Shown here in pieces: positions 25,759 through 34,123 of a stretch of 64,000 nucleotides of DNA. Numbering within the stretch: the stretch's first letter is position 1; every line of letters begins with the position of its first letter. This DNA comes from Pseudomonas sp. JUb42 (lineage in GTDB: Bacteria > Pseudomonadota > Gammaproteobacteria > Pseudomonadales > Pseudomonadaceae), in the NCBI RefSeq assembly GCF_024807945.1, contig NZ_JANUFD010000002.1, positions 496,001-560,000 on the forward strand, written 5' to 3'. The notes beneath the pieces are model-generated. The model worked only from the letters and a program-made list of their open reading frames with translations, was not told the DNA's origin and made no database searches. A program made the translations under genes and the position numbers.

Positions 25759-26241
25759 TCAGCGACCAGTCTGCTGCTGCAGGCTGTTGTCGTTCCACAT
25801 ATCACGATGAAGTTTCCAGGCGCCATCCCGTTTGACGAAGATGAGAATCTGCTTGGCGCGCACTTTCAACTGGCCATCGCGGCTGCGGATTGAGGCGTTC
25901 GACACTTCTGTTACGACCTCATCACTACCGTAGAACTCGAAGTCACTGAAAGACACCGTATCCGGCGTTTTCCCCGCGTAACCCTGGGCGAAGTAGCTGA
26001 CGATTGCCGCCGGGCCTATGACCCGCTCCCCTCCCGGTTGCAAGAGGGCGCCGTCGGCGGTGTAGAGGCGACCGATGGCCTGGTAATCGCCTTGCTTGAA
26101 GGCCTCGGCCCAACGGGCGTTTTCCGACTTGATCGCAGCTTCGGTGGATGGCTGCGGACCTCCTGCCCAAGCACTGAAAGAGGTTACGGCAAGCGCGGCA
26201 ATGGCAGGTATTAATATCAGTTTGGCAAAGGTGGAGCGCAT
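25759..26241 (-). CDS. Exported SnoaL/DUF4440-type NTF2-like protein
   Basis: 160 residues starting at ATG 26241; longer frames upstream do not look coding. The N-terminus is a Sec signal, 'LILIPAIAALAVTSFSAWAG'. The mature domain is NTF2-like: 'SENARWAEAFKQGDYQAIGR', 'LYTADGALLQPGGERVIGP', 'QLKVRAKQILIFVKRDG' and AWKLHRDMWN, the ending typical of DUF4440/SnoaL-like ketosteroid-isomerase folds. It lies 49 bases downstream of the Tat-exported DJ-1 gene on the same strand, so the two may act together in the periplasm. Confidence 0.82.
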   Translation of the reverse strand: MRSTFAKLILIPAIAALAVTSFSAWAGGPQPSTEAAIKSENARWAEAFKQGDYQAIGRLYTADGALLQPGGERVIGPAAIVSYFAQGYAGKTPDTVSFSDFEFYGSDEVVTEVSNASIRSRDGQLKVRAKQILIFVKRDGAWKLHRDMWNDNSLQQQTGR

Positions 26242-26290
26242 AGGGAGTGTCCAGTCTGGTTGTTTAGATTGCGGATGACCGCACGCGGTG

Positions 26291-27142
26291 TCAGCGAACG
26301 CCGGGGATACGTGCAAGCCCCTTGGACGCGCCCGGCAGTTCCTTGTCGACCATGGCGATGACCGCTGGCCGGGCCTCGCGCGGATGACCGGAATGGAATG
26401 GCGGCGCGGGGTCGTATTCGATGGCGAGCTGGGTGAATTCGGCGGCTTGTTGACCGCGTAACTTGGCGGCAACACGCAAGGCAAAATCGATGCCCGCCGT
26501 CACCCCGCCGCCGCTCATGAAGCGGCCGTTGTCGTCTTCGACGAAGCGATCCGCCACCGGGATGGCGCCGTATTCGGCCAGTTTGTTGATGAAGGCCCAA
26601 TGGCAGGCGCTACGTTTGCCGTTGAGAATGCCGGTGGCAGCGAGCACCAGTGAGCCGTTGCATACCGAAGTAATGTGCCTTTCGCTCTCAGCCAGACGGC
26701 GAATCTGCGCCTGGTACTCCGGCCCCATCGGCGCCGACAGATCAGAGCCACCGGGGACCAACAGCACGTCGGTCCGCTCAATATCGGCCAGGCGCTCGGT
26801 GCTGCCATACACGACGCCGAACTCCAGGGTCACGTTGCCGCCCTTGAGGCTGGCATAGCGAACGTTGGTATTGGGCAGGCGGTGAAAAATCTCGCTGGGA
26901 CCGGCGAAATCCAGCAGCGTGCCGCCGTCGTAATTGACGATCAGGATATTCAGCGGATCACTGGGAGCCAGCTCCGCTGCCCGGCCTGCGGTCTGGGCCA
27001 GAACCGAGCTGGCCTGGCCCAGCAAACCGCTGCCGACCAGTACCGCACCGACGGTGGCGACACTGCCGAACTTGAGAATACTACGGCGGGAATGGCCGGC
27101 CTTGGCGAGCGACTCGCCGCTGTTATCGTTATTGTCGGTCAA
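26291..27142 (-). CDS. Tat-exported DJ-1/PfpI family protein
   Basis: 283 residues. The N-terminus carries a twin-arginine signal: 'HSRRSILKFGSVATVGAV' with SRRSILK as the Tat motif, a hydrophobic stretch, then an Ala-Gln-Thr cleavage region. The body is a DJ-1/PfpI domain close to isonitrile hydratase: 'DFAGPSEIFHRL' with the conserved acid, the nucleophile Cys in 'ITSVCNGSLVLAATG', and 'FMSGGGVTAGIDFALRVAAK'. Cytoplasmic relatives hydrate isonitriles; Tat export is unusual for the family and suggests folding or metal loading before export. It is preceded on the same strand by the SDR gene (152 bases apart) and followed by the NTF2-like gene. Confidence 0.87.
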   Translation of the reverse strand: MTDNNDNSGESLAKAGHSRRSILKFGSVATVGAVLVGSGLLGQASSVLAQTAGRAAELAPSDPLNILIVNYDGGTLLDFAGPSEIFHRLPNTNVRYASLKGGNVTLEFGVVYGSTERLADIERTDVLLVPGGSDLSAPMGPEYQAQIRRLAESERHITSVCNGSLVLAATGILNGKRSACHWAFINKLAEYGAIPVADRFVEDDNGRFMSGGGVTAGIDFALRVAAKLRGQQAAEFTQLAIEYDPAPPFHSGHPREARPAVIAMVDKELPGASKGLARIPGVR

Positions 27143-27294
27143 GATAACTTCTCCTTGCTCTTCGCCCGCCCTGGAAATACCGCCGGGTCAGGCACGATTG
27201 AACAACCACCACAACTAAAAGCGTGGCGGGGCGTGATCAATATCTGCATTAAGTTGCGATGACGCGTCCGGCTCTGGAATCAGAAGCCGAGGAC

Positions 27295-28041
27295 TTAAAG
27301 TTGCGAGGCGCCGCCGTCGACAACCAGTTCGCTGCCGACTACATAAGAGGACTCGTCACTGGCCAGATACAGCGCCGCATAGGCAATGTCCTCGGCCTTG
27401 CCCATGTGCCCCACGGGGACGAATCTGGCGAACTCGCTCTTGAACTGCTGAAGATCGGCGTCCGGCATGCCCCATTTGCCGAGCAGCGGCGTGTCGATGC
27501 CGCCGGGCGCAATGGCGTTGAAGCGGATCCTGCGGTGGAGGAACTCGAACGACCAGCTGCGTGCCAGGGAGCGCACGGCGGCCTTTGCCGCAGCGGTCAG
27601 GGAAATGTTGTGCTTGCCGGTCTGGGCGACAAAGGAGGTATTCAGAATGAACGAGGCGCCATCGCGCAAATCCGCCAGTACCGCCTGAAGGGTGAACACC
27701 ACGCCTTTGACGTTGATGTCCATGATCTCGTTATAAAGCGCCTCGTCGATATCACCGACCGCCGATGGAAAAGCCCGGCCAGCGTTGGCAAAGACGATAT
27801 CCAGGCCACCGAACCTGTCCTTCACCTGAGCAGCAATCGCCTGCATGTCCTCGATGGAACGCACGTCGCCCTTGAGCACCAGTGCGTTCTCGCCAAGCTC
27901 GGCTTGCACCTGCTCGAATAGCGACTCATCACGACCAGTAACCGCTACTCGGGCACCTTCGGCAATGAAGAGTCTTGCGGTCGCCAGACCAATACCACTG
28001 GTGCCGCCGGTGATCAGCGCAGCCTTATTCTTGAGTCTCAT
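27295..28041 (-). CDS. SDR family protein lacking the catalytic tyrosine
   Basis: 248 residues of the classical short-chain dehydrogenase fold. The cofactor site is 'AALITGGTSGIGLATARLF', NAG is in 'VFANAGRAFPS', and the C-terminus 'SSYVVGSELVVDGGASQL' is typical. The catalytic Ser is in 'FILNTSFVAQTG'. In the YxxxK motif the lysine is present ('ISLTAAAKAAVRSLARSW') but the position four residues before it is Thr, not Tyr. The DNA confirms an ACC codon there. Such a change usually abolishes normal SDR catalysis, so this may be a binding/regulatory paralogue or use another residue. It may head an operon with the DJ-1 and NTF2-like genes. Confidence 0.88.
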   Translation of the reverse strand: MRLKNKAALITGGTSGIGLATARLFIAEGARVAVTGRDESLFEQVQAELGENALVLKGDVRSIEDMQAIAAQVKDRFGGLDIVFANAGRAFPSAVGDIDEALYNEIMDINVKGVVFTLQAVLADLRDGASFILNTSFVAQTGKHNISLTAAAKAAVRSLARSWSFEFLHRRIRFNAIAPGGIDTPLLGKWGMPDADLQQFKSEFARFVPVGHMGKAEDIAYAALYLASDESSYVVGSELVVDGGASQL

Positions 28042-28156
28042 CCTGTGTTCCTTTTTCTGCTTGATTTGCGCAGATTATGGAACTCGAGGCAGATGGCTCA
28101 AAGGACGTATAACCCTCAAAATACGTCACGCCATCGCGAGATAATATGCAGACCCA

Positions 28157-28246
28157 TGGGGGACCGGCTTTAGCCGGGAAGACATTTGATGGGCAACAGA
28201 AATGCATTGATCCTGCCTTAGTTTTCCCGGCTTAAGCCGCTCCCAC
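28157..28246. repeat. REP-like inverted pair (family D)
   Basis: GGGGACCGGCTTTAGCCGGG on the left faces TTTTCCCGGCTTAAGCCGCT on the right, with about 50 variable bases between. A better-conserved copy is at 35833-35922. Confidence 0.75.
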
Positions 28247-28287
28247 ATGCGGTGCGAGCGCACGATGTCAGGACAGCTTTGAATGAC

Positions 28288-29088
28288 TCAATACTTGTAG
28301 ACAATCCCCAACTTGCCCATGAGTTCCAGCGCATTGACCAGCCCCAGGCCATTCATGGGCAGGCAGGTAAAGGTCTGGTATTCATCGAAATGCGCGCCCA
28401 ACGCCAACAGCTTCAAATCATGGGCCTCCAGTTGCGCGTTGAAGTAGCGCAGCAGTGCCCGCTCCCAATCGCTGGCGCGGTTGACGGCGGCGATGGTCTT
28501 ATCGTCAGGTGCAGGGATTTCGATTCCCGACTTGCGCAGCGGTGCCAGGGCATTGACGGCCTCGACGCCACAGGAAGGCCACTCCTTCCATTCGAACTGC
28601 GCCAACTGCTGGGTCCCGGCCAATGCTGCCGCGACCTGGGTCCAGACCCAATCCCTCTGCCCGGTTGCCGCCGGGATATTCTGAATCAGGATCTGCGCCT
28701 GCGCTTCGTCGAACAGGCCATAAAACAGCTCGCTCAGGGTCTCGGCCAGATCGGGCTGCGGCCCCTGCTCTTGGGTGTCCAGGTCCTTGGACAGGCGCTG
28801 CCAAAGCCCCTCCAGCTCCGCCCAGTCCTCGTCATCCATTTCGTCATCGATCATCTGCGCCTTGTGGCCGCGGTTATAGTTATCCAGCCGCGTCTTGCGC
28901 ACCCGAATTCCACCCTCGGCGATATCGACCGCGTAGGTACAGTTGTCCATATAGTTGGTCTGGAACACGATGCGCTCGCAAAACAGGTCATGCACGATGC
29001 TTTCTTCTTCATCGAAATACGCCGCGCCCTCGGGCTTGCCGTGGGCGTTGATGATGCGTTGAAACGACAACAGATCGATTGGGTTCAT
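28288..29088 (-). CDS. Conserved hypothetical protein (possible DUF6630-like end)
   Basis: 266 residues, soluble and acidic, no signal peptide. The N-terminal half contains 'MDNCTYAVDIAEGGIRVRK' and an acidic linker 'IDDEMDDEDWAELEGLWQRL'. The C-terminal half ends 'GAHFDEYQTFTCLPMNGLG', a pattern I associate with the uncharacterised DUF6630/YjeT-like family, at low confidence. The start ATG 29088 has no strong ribosome site. No function can be offered; the neighbours are an SDR run and a DMSP-lyase-like cupin. Confidence 0.65.
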   Translation of the reverse strand: MNPIDLLSFQRIINAHGKPEGAAYFDEEESIVHDLFCERIVFQTNYMDNCTYAVDIAEGGIRVRKTRLDNYNRGHKAQMIDDEMDDEDWAELEGLWQRLSKDLDTQEQGPQPDLAETLSELFYGLFDEAQAQILIQNIPAATGQRDWVWTQVAAALAGTQQLAQFEWKEWPSCGVEAVNALAPLRKSGIEIPAPDDKTIAAVNRASDWERALLRYFNAQLEAHDLKLLALGAHFDEYQTFTCLPMNGLGLVNALELMGKLGIVYKY

Positions 29089-29240
29089 ATGAACGGCATC
29101 ATGACGATGAGAACACGCCTCTTACAGTAGCATCAGCCTTCGCTTTGACTCATATTCAGGCGTCTGCTCGAGTTCACAAATCCACACTCTCATTCCACGT
29201 TAATCTGCCGCACTGGCCAGTGCTTTACTGGAGCTACTGC

Positions 29241-29867
29241 ATGACTCAAGCAATCGATGATGAGCCTCTTCTGAGCAGTGCTTATGGCTTGCTCGCAGCA
29301 CTTGGCTCGCAACTGTCACAGCATGGGCAGGCCAGTGGCATCGCGGCGCAAGACCTCGGCTTATGCCAACGGGCGCTGTCTGAGGCGGTCCTTTCGATAG
29401 CCAGCGAAGCAGCACCTGGGGAGTCATTGCCGATGGACTTTCACGGTGATCTGGCTTCGGCGATCGATACCCTGGCTACCCACAGCCCGCAGAGTTCGAC
29501 ATTGATCGAGCACTTCCTGGCGCTACTGCCTGCCCTGCGCTGGCGTTCGCGGCAGGCCCAGCGCGATCAGGACAACCACTTCGTATCCCGGCACCGCAAT
29601 AGCTGGCTGGTCGGTCCCGGCGCGCCCATCGACTGCACAACCATGGCCCTGGGACTTTCGCTGCTGCAACCCCATGTGGCCTATCCCTTTCATCAACATC
29701 CGCCGACCGAGTTCTATCTGGTGCTGTCCCCCGGAGAATGGTTTCGGGAGGACGCAGGATGGTGGACGCCGGGTATCAATGGCGTGGTATTCAACCCGGC
29801 AAACTGTCGGCATGCCATGAAGTCACTGGACAGGCCGCTTTGGGCGTTGTGGGGGTTGATCGGATAA
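29241..29867 (+). CDS. Cupin protein of the dimethylsulfoniopropionate lyase family
   Basis: 208 residues, close to the about 200 of DddQ-type DMSP lyases. A helical N-terminal half is followed by a single cupin. Metal-site residues fall in 'YPFHQHPPTEFYLVLSPGEW' (His151, His153, Glu157, Tyr159) and 'FNPANCRHAMKSLDRPLWAL' (His191), matching the HxH..E.Y..H signature of the DddL/DddQ/DddW group, where the tyrosine is the proposed base. Known members cleave DMSP to dimethyl sulfide and acrylate. ATG 29241 has GGAG upstream. No DMSP or acrylate catabolic gene is nearby, and soil pseudomonads rarely meet DMSP, so the substrate may be another sulfonium or a hydroxy acid. Confidence 0.75.
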   Translation: MTQAIDDEPLLSSAYGLLAALGSQLSQHGQASGIAAQDLGLCQRALSEAVLSIASEAAPGESLPMDFHGDLASAIDTLATHSPQSSTLIEHFLALLPALRWRSRQAQRDQDNHFVSRHRNSWLVGPGAPIDCTTMALGLSLLQPHVAYPFHQHPPTEFYLVLSPGEWFREDAGWWTPGINGVVFNPANCRHAMKSLDRPLWALWGLIG

Positions 29868-29872
29868 CCCCT

Positions 29873-29943
29873 GTAGGAGCTGCCGAAGGCTGCGAAAGCG
29901 ATATATCTGCCAGCACCGGTTCGCCGCCTTTGGCTGCTCCTAC
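29873..29943. repeat. REP-like inverted pair (GTAGGAGCTGCCGAAGGCTGC type)
   Basis: GTAGGAGCTGCCGAAGGCTG on the left and GCCTTTGGCTGCTCCTAC on the right form imperfect inverted arms about 70 bases apart, just after the cupin stop. This is a separate REP family from the others in the window. Confidence 0.7.
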
Positions 29944-30145
29944 AAAAAAGCTCATTGCAATTCATATAGTTGCGATTTTTTGATTAAATCGATGCTTTGG
30001 TAAAACAATCCGTTACAAAGCAGTCGGCAGTGAACTGAAAAGCCATCACAGGGTCTGCTTATCTCAGCTCACGCTTTAAGCCTGCGCACCCTGGGCAGGG
30101 GCGATCTGTGCCTGTCGTTATCGTCGTACTCTGGAGATTACTTAC

Positions 30146-30847
30146 ATGAAGTTCATGCTTCGCCCCCACCTGCTGCTGGTCCTGGCTCTTCCACTGGTAC
30201 TGGCCGCCTGCGGTAACAAGGAACCGGAACAGCGCGCTGCCTTCTCGCAGTTCCTGCAGACCCGCATCATCGACAAGCCAGGCGTACGGGTGCCCAAACT
30301 GACGCCGGAAGAAGCCAAGTCGTTCGGTGATTACGCCACTCAATACGCGATCATTACTGACTTCAATACCGGTATGGATAACTCGGTGAAACCCCTCAAC
30401 GGCCTTATTCAAAAAGGTGCCGTGCGCTCGCTCAATGACGTGATCGCCCATCGCGACGACTTCAAGCAGATCCAGACCGGCCTTAATGATATGGGCACGC
30501 AGCTCACCACAGAGCAGGCCAAGGCCGACGCCGCCCATGCCCAGCTCAAGCAGCCGGATGACCTGAAAGTGGTGTACGACAAGGCCTATGAGAAGACCGT
30601 GAGCCTGCCGGCCAACACCTTCAAGGAGATCCTGCCGCAGATCAACAGCACTTTCGATAGCAGCTTGAAAATTGCTGACTATGTGACTGCGCACAAAGAC
30701 AAGATCGAGATCAATGGCGCAATCGTCAAAGTCAGCGATCCGAAAGTGCAGACAGAATTGAACACGCTGCTGCAGGACCTCACCGTCCAGGCCAAGAATG
30801 TGCAGCAGGCACAAACGCGCCTGCAGACGGTCATGCTCGGTCGCTGA
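30146..30847 (+). CDS. DUF3053 family lipoprotein
   Basis: 233 residues. A lipoprotein signal, 'MLRPHLLLVLALPLVLAA', ends in the lipobox LAAC at Cys22. The mature part is helical, with 'NKEPEQRAAFSQFLQTRI', 'GDYATQYAIITDFNTGMDNS' and 'DLKVVYDKAYEKTVSLPANT', which match the DUF3053 (YiaF-like) family. A strong terminator follows. It should be anchored in the inner or outer membrane facing the periplasm; role unknown. It is monocistronic. Confidence 0.85.
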   Translation: MKFMLRPHLLLVLALPLVLAACGNKEPEQRAAFSQFLQTRIIDKPGVRVPKLTPEEAKSFGDYATQYAIITDFNTGMDNSVKPLNGLIQKGAVRSLNDVIAHRDDFKQIQTGLNDMGTQLTTEQAKADAAHAQLKQPDDLKVVYDKAYEKTVSLPANTFKEILPQINSTFDSSLKIADYVTAHKDKIEINGAIVKVSDPKVQTELNTLLQDLTVQAKNVQQAQTRLQTVMLGR

Positions 30848-30861
30848 TCGACGCTCATGAA

Positions 30862-30893
30862 AACGCCGGAACCCGTTTCCGGCGTTTTTTTTT
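30862..30893 (+). terminator. Rho-independent terminator of the DUF3053 gene
   Basis: AACGCCGGAA and TTCCGGCGTT form a perfect 10-bp stem around a five-base loop, followed by a run of nine T. It begins 14 bases after the lipoprotein stop. Confidence 0.92.
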
Positions 30894-31015
30894 GTGCCGA
30901 TTATCAATCGCGATATTGCAACCCGGCAATAAAGCGACCGACAGGCGATAATCCGGAAATTCCCTGGCAAGAAAAGCCAGGCAGGATCCTCGGCAATCCC
31001 CGCCGAGATCCCCGC

Positions 31016-31258
31016 ATGACCAGTAGAAACCACGCCCTGGTGCTGCACCGCAGAGTCCGCACGCCCAGCCAGGACTCGCTGCATTGCCGCGAAATCGAAC
31101 TACGCCTGGCCGACGATGGCCGCCACCTCTTGCTTAGCCGCTACGTCGAACTGTATGGCGACGAACAGGCAGCCTGGTGCCTGGTTCGGCACCATCGTAT
31201 TCCCTTGAAACAGATGATTCGCTGGATGATTGGGCAGGGGGAGCTGGTTAACGGTTAG
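31016..31258 (+). CDS. Small hypothetical protein
   Basis: 80 residues from ATG 31016; the frame extends upstream through the terminator, which argues against an earlier start. Content includes 'LVLHRRVRTPSQDSLHCREI', 'LRLADDGRHLLLSRYVELYG' and 'AAWCLVRHHRIPLKQMIRWM', a basic, mixed-composition sequence without a signal or membrane segment. Not recognised. It ends just before a REP pair. Coding status is moderate because it rests on length and codon look alone. Confidence 0.5.
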   Translation: MTSRNHALVLHRRVRTPSQDSLHCREIELRLADDGRHLLLSRYVELYGDEQAAWCLVRHHRIPLKQMIRWMIGQGELVNG

Positions 31259-31278
31259 GCCAGGTCGGGGTTGAGGCT

Positions 31279-31363
31279 GTGGGAGCGAATTCATTCGCGA
31301 AAGCGGCATGCAATGCATTTTCAGCGACTGAAATACCGCATTCGCGAATGAATTCGCTCCCAC
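31279..31363. repeat. REP inverted pair (family A)
   Basis: GTGGGAGCGAATTCATTCGC and its complement enclose about 45 bases. A half REP of family D (CATCCTCCCGGCTAAAGCC, around 31412-31430) follows it before the next gene. Confidence 0.9.
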
Positions 31364-31457
31364 AATTCGCCCCACCTTCGCTCTAGTAAGCAACAGCCTC
31401 AGCCGCGAGGACATCCTCCCGGCTAAAGCCAGTCCTACAAAAGGTGCGTTGCCACAA

Positions 31458-32384
31458 TCAATCGTAAAACGCCTCAACCAACGTCCGGCTGCCGACAAAA
31501 AAACTGTCCGCCACCAGCCGCAGTGGTTGCAGGTCCAGGTCGCTGGCCTTGTCGCCAATCAACTGTTGGAAATGCCGGTACACCGCCGCGTATTCGCCCT
31601 CCTCCGACACCGCCTGAGCCACGCCGTCGATACTCAGCAGCGCACCGCCATTGTCCAGCCGCAGGACACCTTCGGCGCAACGAATCTCAATGCTCCAAAG
31701 CTCGTCATGACCGTGGTCGAAATCGAACTCCGCACGCACATCGAGTTGCTGCGCGTCCGACATCTTGATGCTGGCGGCGATGGGCGACTGGCAGTTATCC
31801 GGCACACGCAGCGCGGCGGACTCAACGAATAGCGGTAGCGCCAGCAAGTGGGTGACGATGGACAAGGCATTGATGCCCGGATCGAAGACGCCCAGGCCAC
31901 CGGGCTGCCAGATCCAGGTCTGGCCAGGGTGCCATTTGCGCACATCTTCCTTCCAGTCGATCTGCACCCTTTGCAGGGTGCGCGTGGCCAGCCAGTTCCG
32001 AGCAACTTCGATGCCCGGCGCATAACGCGAATGCCAGGCAAACAGGCCGCTGACACCCTGCGCCTCAACCTGGCTGACCAAGGCCATCGCCTCGCCCAGG
32101 GTGGCGCACGGCGGTTTCTCTACCAATACGTGCTTACCGGCGGCCAGAGCCTGCTGTACCAGGGCGAAACGGCCTTGCGGCGGCGTGCAGAAGGCAATCG
32201 CATCAACCTCAGGGCCATTTGCCAGCAGCTCCCCCAGGGACGTGAAGTTCTCCACCCTGGCGCAGGGCTGCCCCTGAGTGGCAACGGCTACCAGCTGGAA
32301 CGCGGCGTTGGCGCGGATAGCGGGAACGTGTTGGTCCTGGGCGATCTTGCCGTAGCCCACCAGACCGAGACGAATCGGTTGCAT
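31458..32384 (-). CDS. D-galactose / L-arabinose 1-dehydrogenase (Gfo/Idh/MocA family)
   Basis: 308 residues. The Rossmann half has 'LGLVGYGKIAQDQHVPAI' and 'EKPPCATLGEAMALV', with the EKP signature of the family. The C-terminal half has 'WKEDVRKWHPGQTWIWQPGG' then 'LGVFDPGINALSIVTHLLAL', closely like the L-arabinose 1-dehydrogenase of Azospirillum and the D-galactose dehydrogenase of P. fluorescens. The enzyme oxidises the sugar at C1 to the lactone with NAD(P)+ in the non-phosphorylative pathway. ATG 32384 has AGGAG upstream. No other galactose-pathway gene is adjacent; an aldose 1-epimerase is at 49 kb. Confidence 0.87.
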   Translation of the reverse strand: MQPIRLGLVGYGKIAQDQHVPAIRANAAFQLVAVATQGQPCARVENFTSLGELLANGPEVDAIAFCTPPQGRFALVQQALAAGKHVLVEKPPCATLGEAMALVSQVEAQGVSGLFAWHSRYAPGIEVARNWLATRTLQRVQIDWKEDVRKWHPGQTWIWQPGGLGVFDPGINALSIVTHLLALPLFVESAALRVPDNCQSPIAASIKMSDAQQLDVRAEFDFDHGHDELWSIEIRCAEGVLRLDNGGALLSIDGVAQAVSEEGEYAAVYRHFQQLIGDKASDLDLQPLRLVADSFFVGSRTLVEAFYD

Positions 32385-32652
32385 CAATGTCTCCTGAGTT
32401 TTTTGTATTTATGTCGGGGCATCAAACTAGACGTAAATCACCGGAAAGAGAAATACCTCTGCGCTATTAAAGCCGAATGGGTCCCACGAGTTGAACTTAC
32501 TGGCAGGCGTACGCTCTGGTCTGGTGCACATCTTCGTTCTGCGACCTTGCTTGGAAAACGCCGATAAACCGGCAACAATACAAGGCCGTACCTTTTTGCG
32601 AAGAAGCTCGCACCTTTACACGCGCCGGTCAGCACCGGCAGAGGGCTCAATT

Positions 32653-34041
32653 TTGGATCAGCTCAAGCGCCTTCATAGTGGCATCGAAGGACTGGATACA
32701 CTACTCAAAGGCGGACTCGTTGCTGGCGCCTCTTACATCATTCAAGGTCGTCCGGGATCAGGCAAAACCATTCTGGCGAATCAACTCGGCTTCAACCATG
32801 TAAAGAATGGTGGCCACGTTCTGTTCGCCACGCTGCTGGCCGAACCCCATGATCGTTTATTCGAGTTCATGTCGACGCTGAGCTTTTTCGACAAAAACGA
32901 AATTGGCGCGAAGATCCAGTTTGTCAGTGCCTTCGACACCCTGGAAAACGATGGCCTGGACGAAGTCGTGAAGTTGCTGCGCCGAGAGATCAGCCGGCAT
33001 AAATCCACGGTGATGATTCTTGACGGGCTGCTGAATGCGCGCTCGAAGGCAGAGTCGCCCCTGGATACCAAGAAATTCATCTCTGAGCTGCAGGGTCACG
33101 CCGCTTTTGCCGGTTGTACCGTGCTTCTCTTGACCAGCTCGCAGCTCGACGACGGCAGCCCCGAGCACACCATGGTCGATGGTGTTATCGAATTGGGCGA
33201 AGAGTCCATCGGACCGCGCACGGTGCGTCGTATCAAACTGCGCAAGACTCGTGGCAGTGGTGCGATTTCCGGCATCCACGAGTTTGAGATCACCTCCAAT
33301 GGCATCACCGTCTATCCCCGCATAGAAAGCGTGCACGTCCAGCCATCCCATGAAGATAACGAAGACATCACCCGCTTGAGCAGCGGTATCAAGACCCTGG
33401 ATGGCTTGATCGGCGGTGGCCTGGCGGACTCGTCCATTACGCTGGTGTACGGGCCGTCGGGCGCGGGCAAAACCTGTTTTGGCCTGCAGTTCCTCAGCGC
33501 CTCCACCATTGAAGAACCAGGTCTGCATTTTGGCTTTTATGAGTCGCCCCAAAGGCTGAGACTCAAGGCCAGTTTCATGGGCCATGATTTCAAGGCACTG
33601 GAATCCAGCGGGGCGCTGCATCTGTCCTGGCACCCCTCTACCGCAGGGCTTATCGACAAGCTGGCATACGAACTGCTGGCGACGGTCGACCGCTACCGGA
33701 TCAAGCGGGTGTTCATCGACAGCCTGGGCGGCATGACTCGCGTGGCGGCGGATAAAACCCGCGTATTGGATATGTTTACCGCGTTGATGGGTGAACTGCG
33801 CTCGCGTGGCGTTACCGTTATCGCATCCTGGGAGATGGAAAGCATTTTCGGCGGCAATATCGATGCACCGGCACCGGATCTGTCCAGCCTTGTCGATAAC
33901 CTGCTGCTGGTCCGGTTTGCCCATGAAGGATCTGAACTTAAGCGACAGCTCTCCATTCTGAAGATACGAGACAGCGCATACGACCCTTCCCTTCTGGAGG
34001 TTGTCATTGGCGAATCCGGGCTAGATGTGAAAAAGGTCTGA
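32653..34041 (+). CDS. KaiC-like tandem RecA-fold ATPase
   Basis: About 462 residues with two KaiC/RAD55 repeats. Repeat 1 has Walker A 'YIIQGRPGSGKTILANQ' and Walker B 'STVMILDGLLNAR'. Repeat 2 has 'TLVYGPSGAGKTCFGLQF' and 'IKRVFIDSLGGMTR'. The catalytic Glu pair of KaiC (FEE) is degraded: repeat 1 has LLAEP and repeat 2 FYESP, so only repeat 2 keeps one Glu. The TTG start at 32653 is chosen because GAGGG precedes it and the conserved domain starts within ten residues; an upstream ATG at 32491 adds 54 non-conserved residues. It is followed by a single-domain response regulator. No kaiA/kaiB is present, so a clock role is not implied. Confidence 0.85.
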   Translation: MDQLKRLHSGIEGLDTLLKGGLVAGASYIIQGRPGSGKTILANQLGFNHVKNGGHVLFATLLAEPHDRLFEFMSTLSFFDKNEIGAKIQFVSAFDTLENDGLDEVVKLLRREISRHKSTVMILDGLLNARSKAESPLDTKKFISELQGHAAFAGCTVLLLTSSQLDDGSPEHTMVDGVIELGEESIGPRTVRRIKLRKTRGSGAISGIHEFEITSNGITVYPRIESVHVQPSHEDNEDITRLSSGIKTLDGLIGGGLADSSITLVYGPSGAGKTCFGLQFLSASTIEEPGLHFGFYESPQRLRLKASFMGHDFKALESSGALHLSWHPSTAGLIDKLAYELLATVDRYRIKRVFIDSLGGMTRVAADKTRVLDMFTALMGELRSRGVTVIASWEMESIFGGNIDAPAPDLSSLVDNLLLVRFAHEGSELKRQLSILKIRDSAYDPSLLEVVIGESGLDVKKV

Positions 34042-34123
34042 AGATGTCATCGGTACCCAGGTCCACACCACCGTTACCGTGGTCATCGCGGGTTGTGCAA
34101 GTGCTCTGTCGAGCGAGCGCTTT

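Noticed and set aside
32653..34041. Circadian clock protein KaiC
   Set aside because: No kaiA or kaiB, catalytic Glu pairs degraded, and no recognised Ser-Thr autophosphorylation site; called KaiC-like only.
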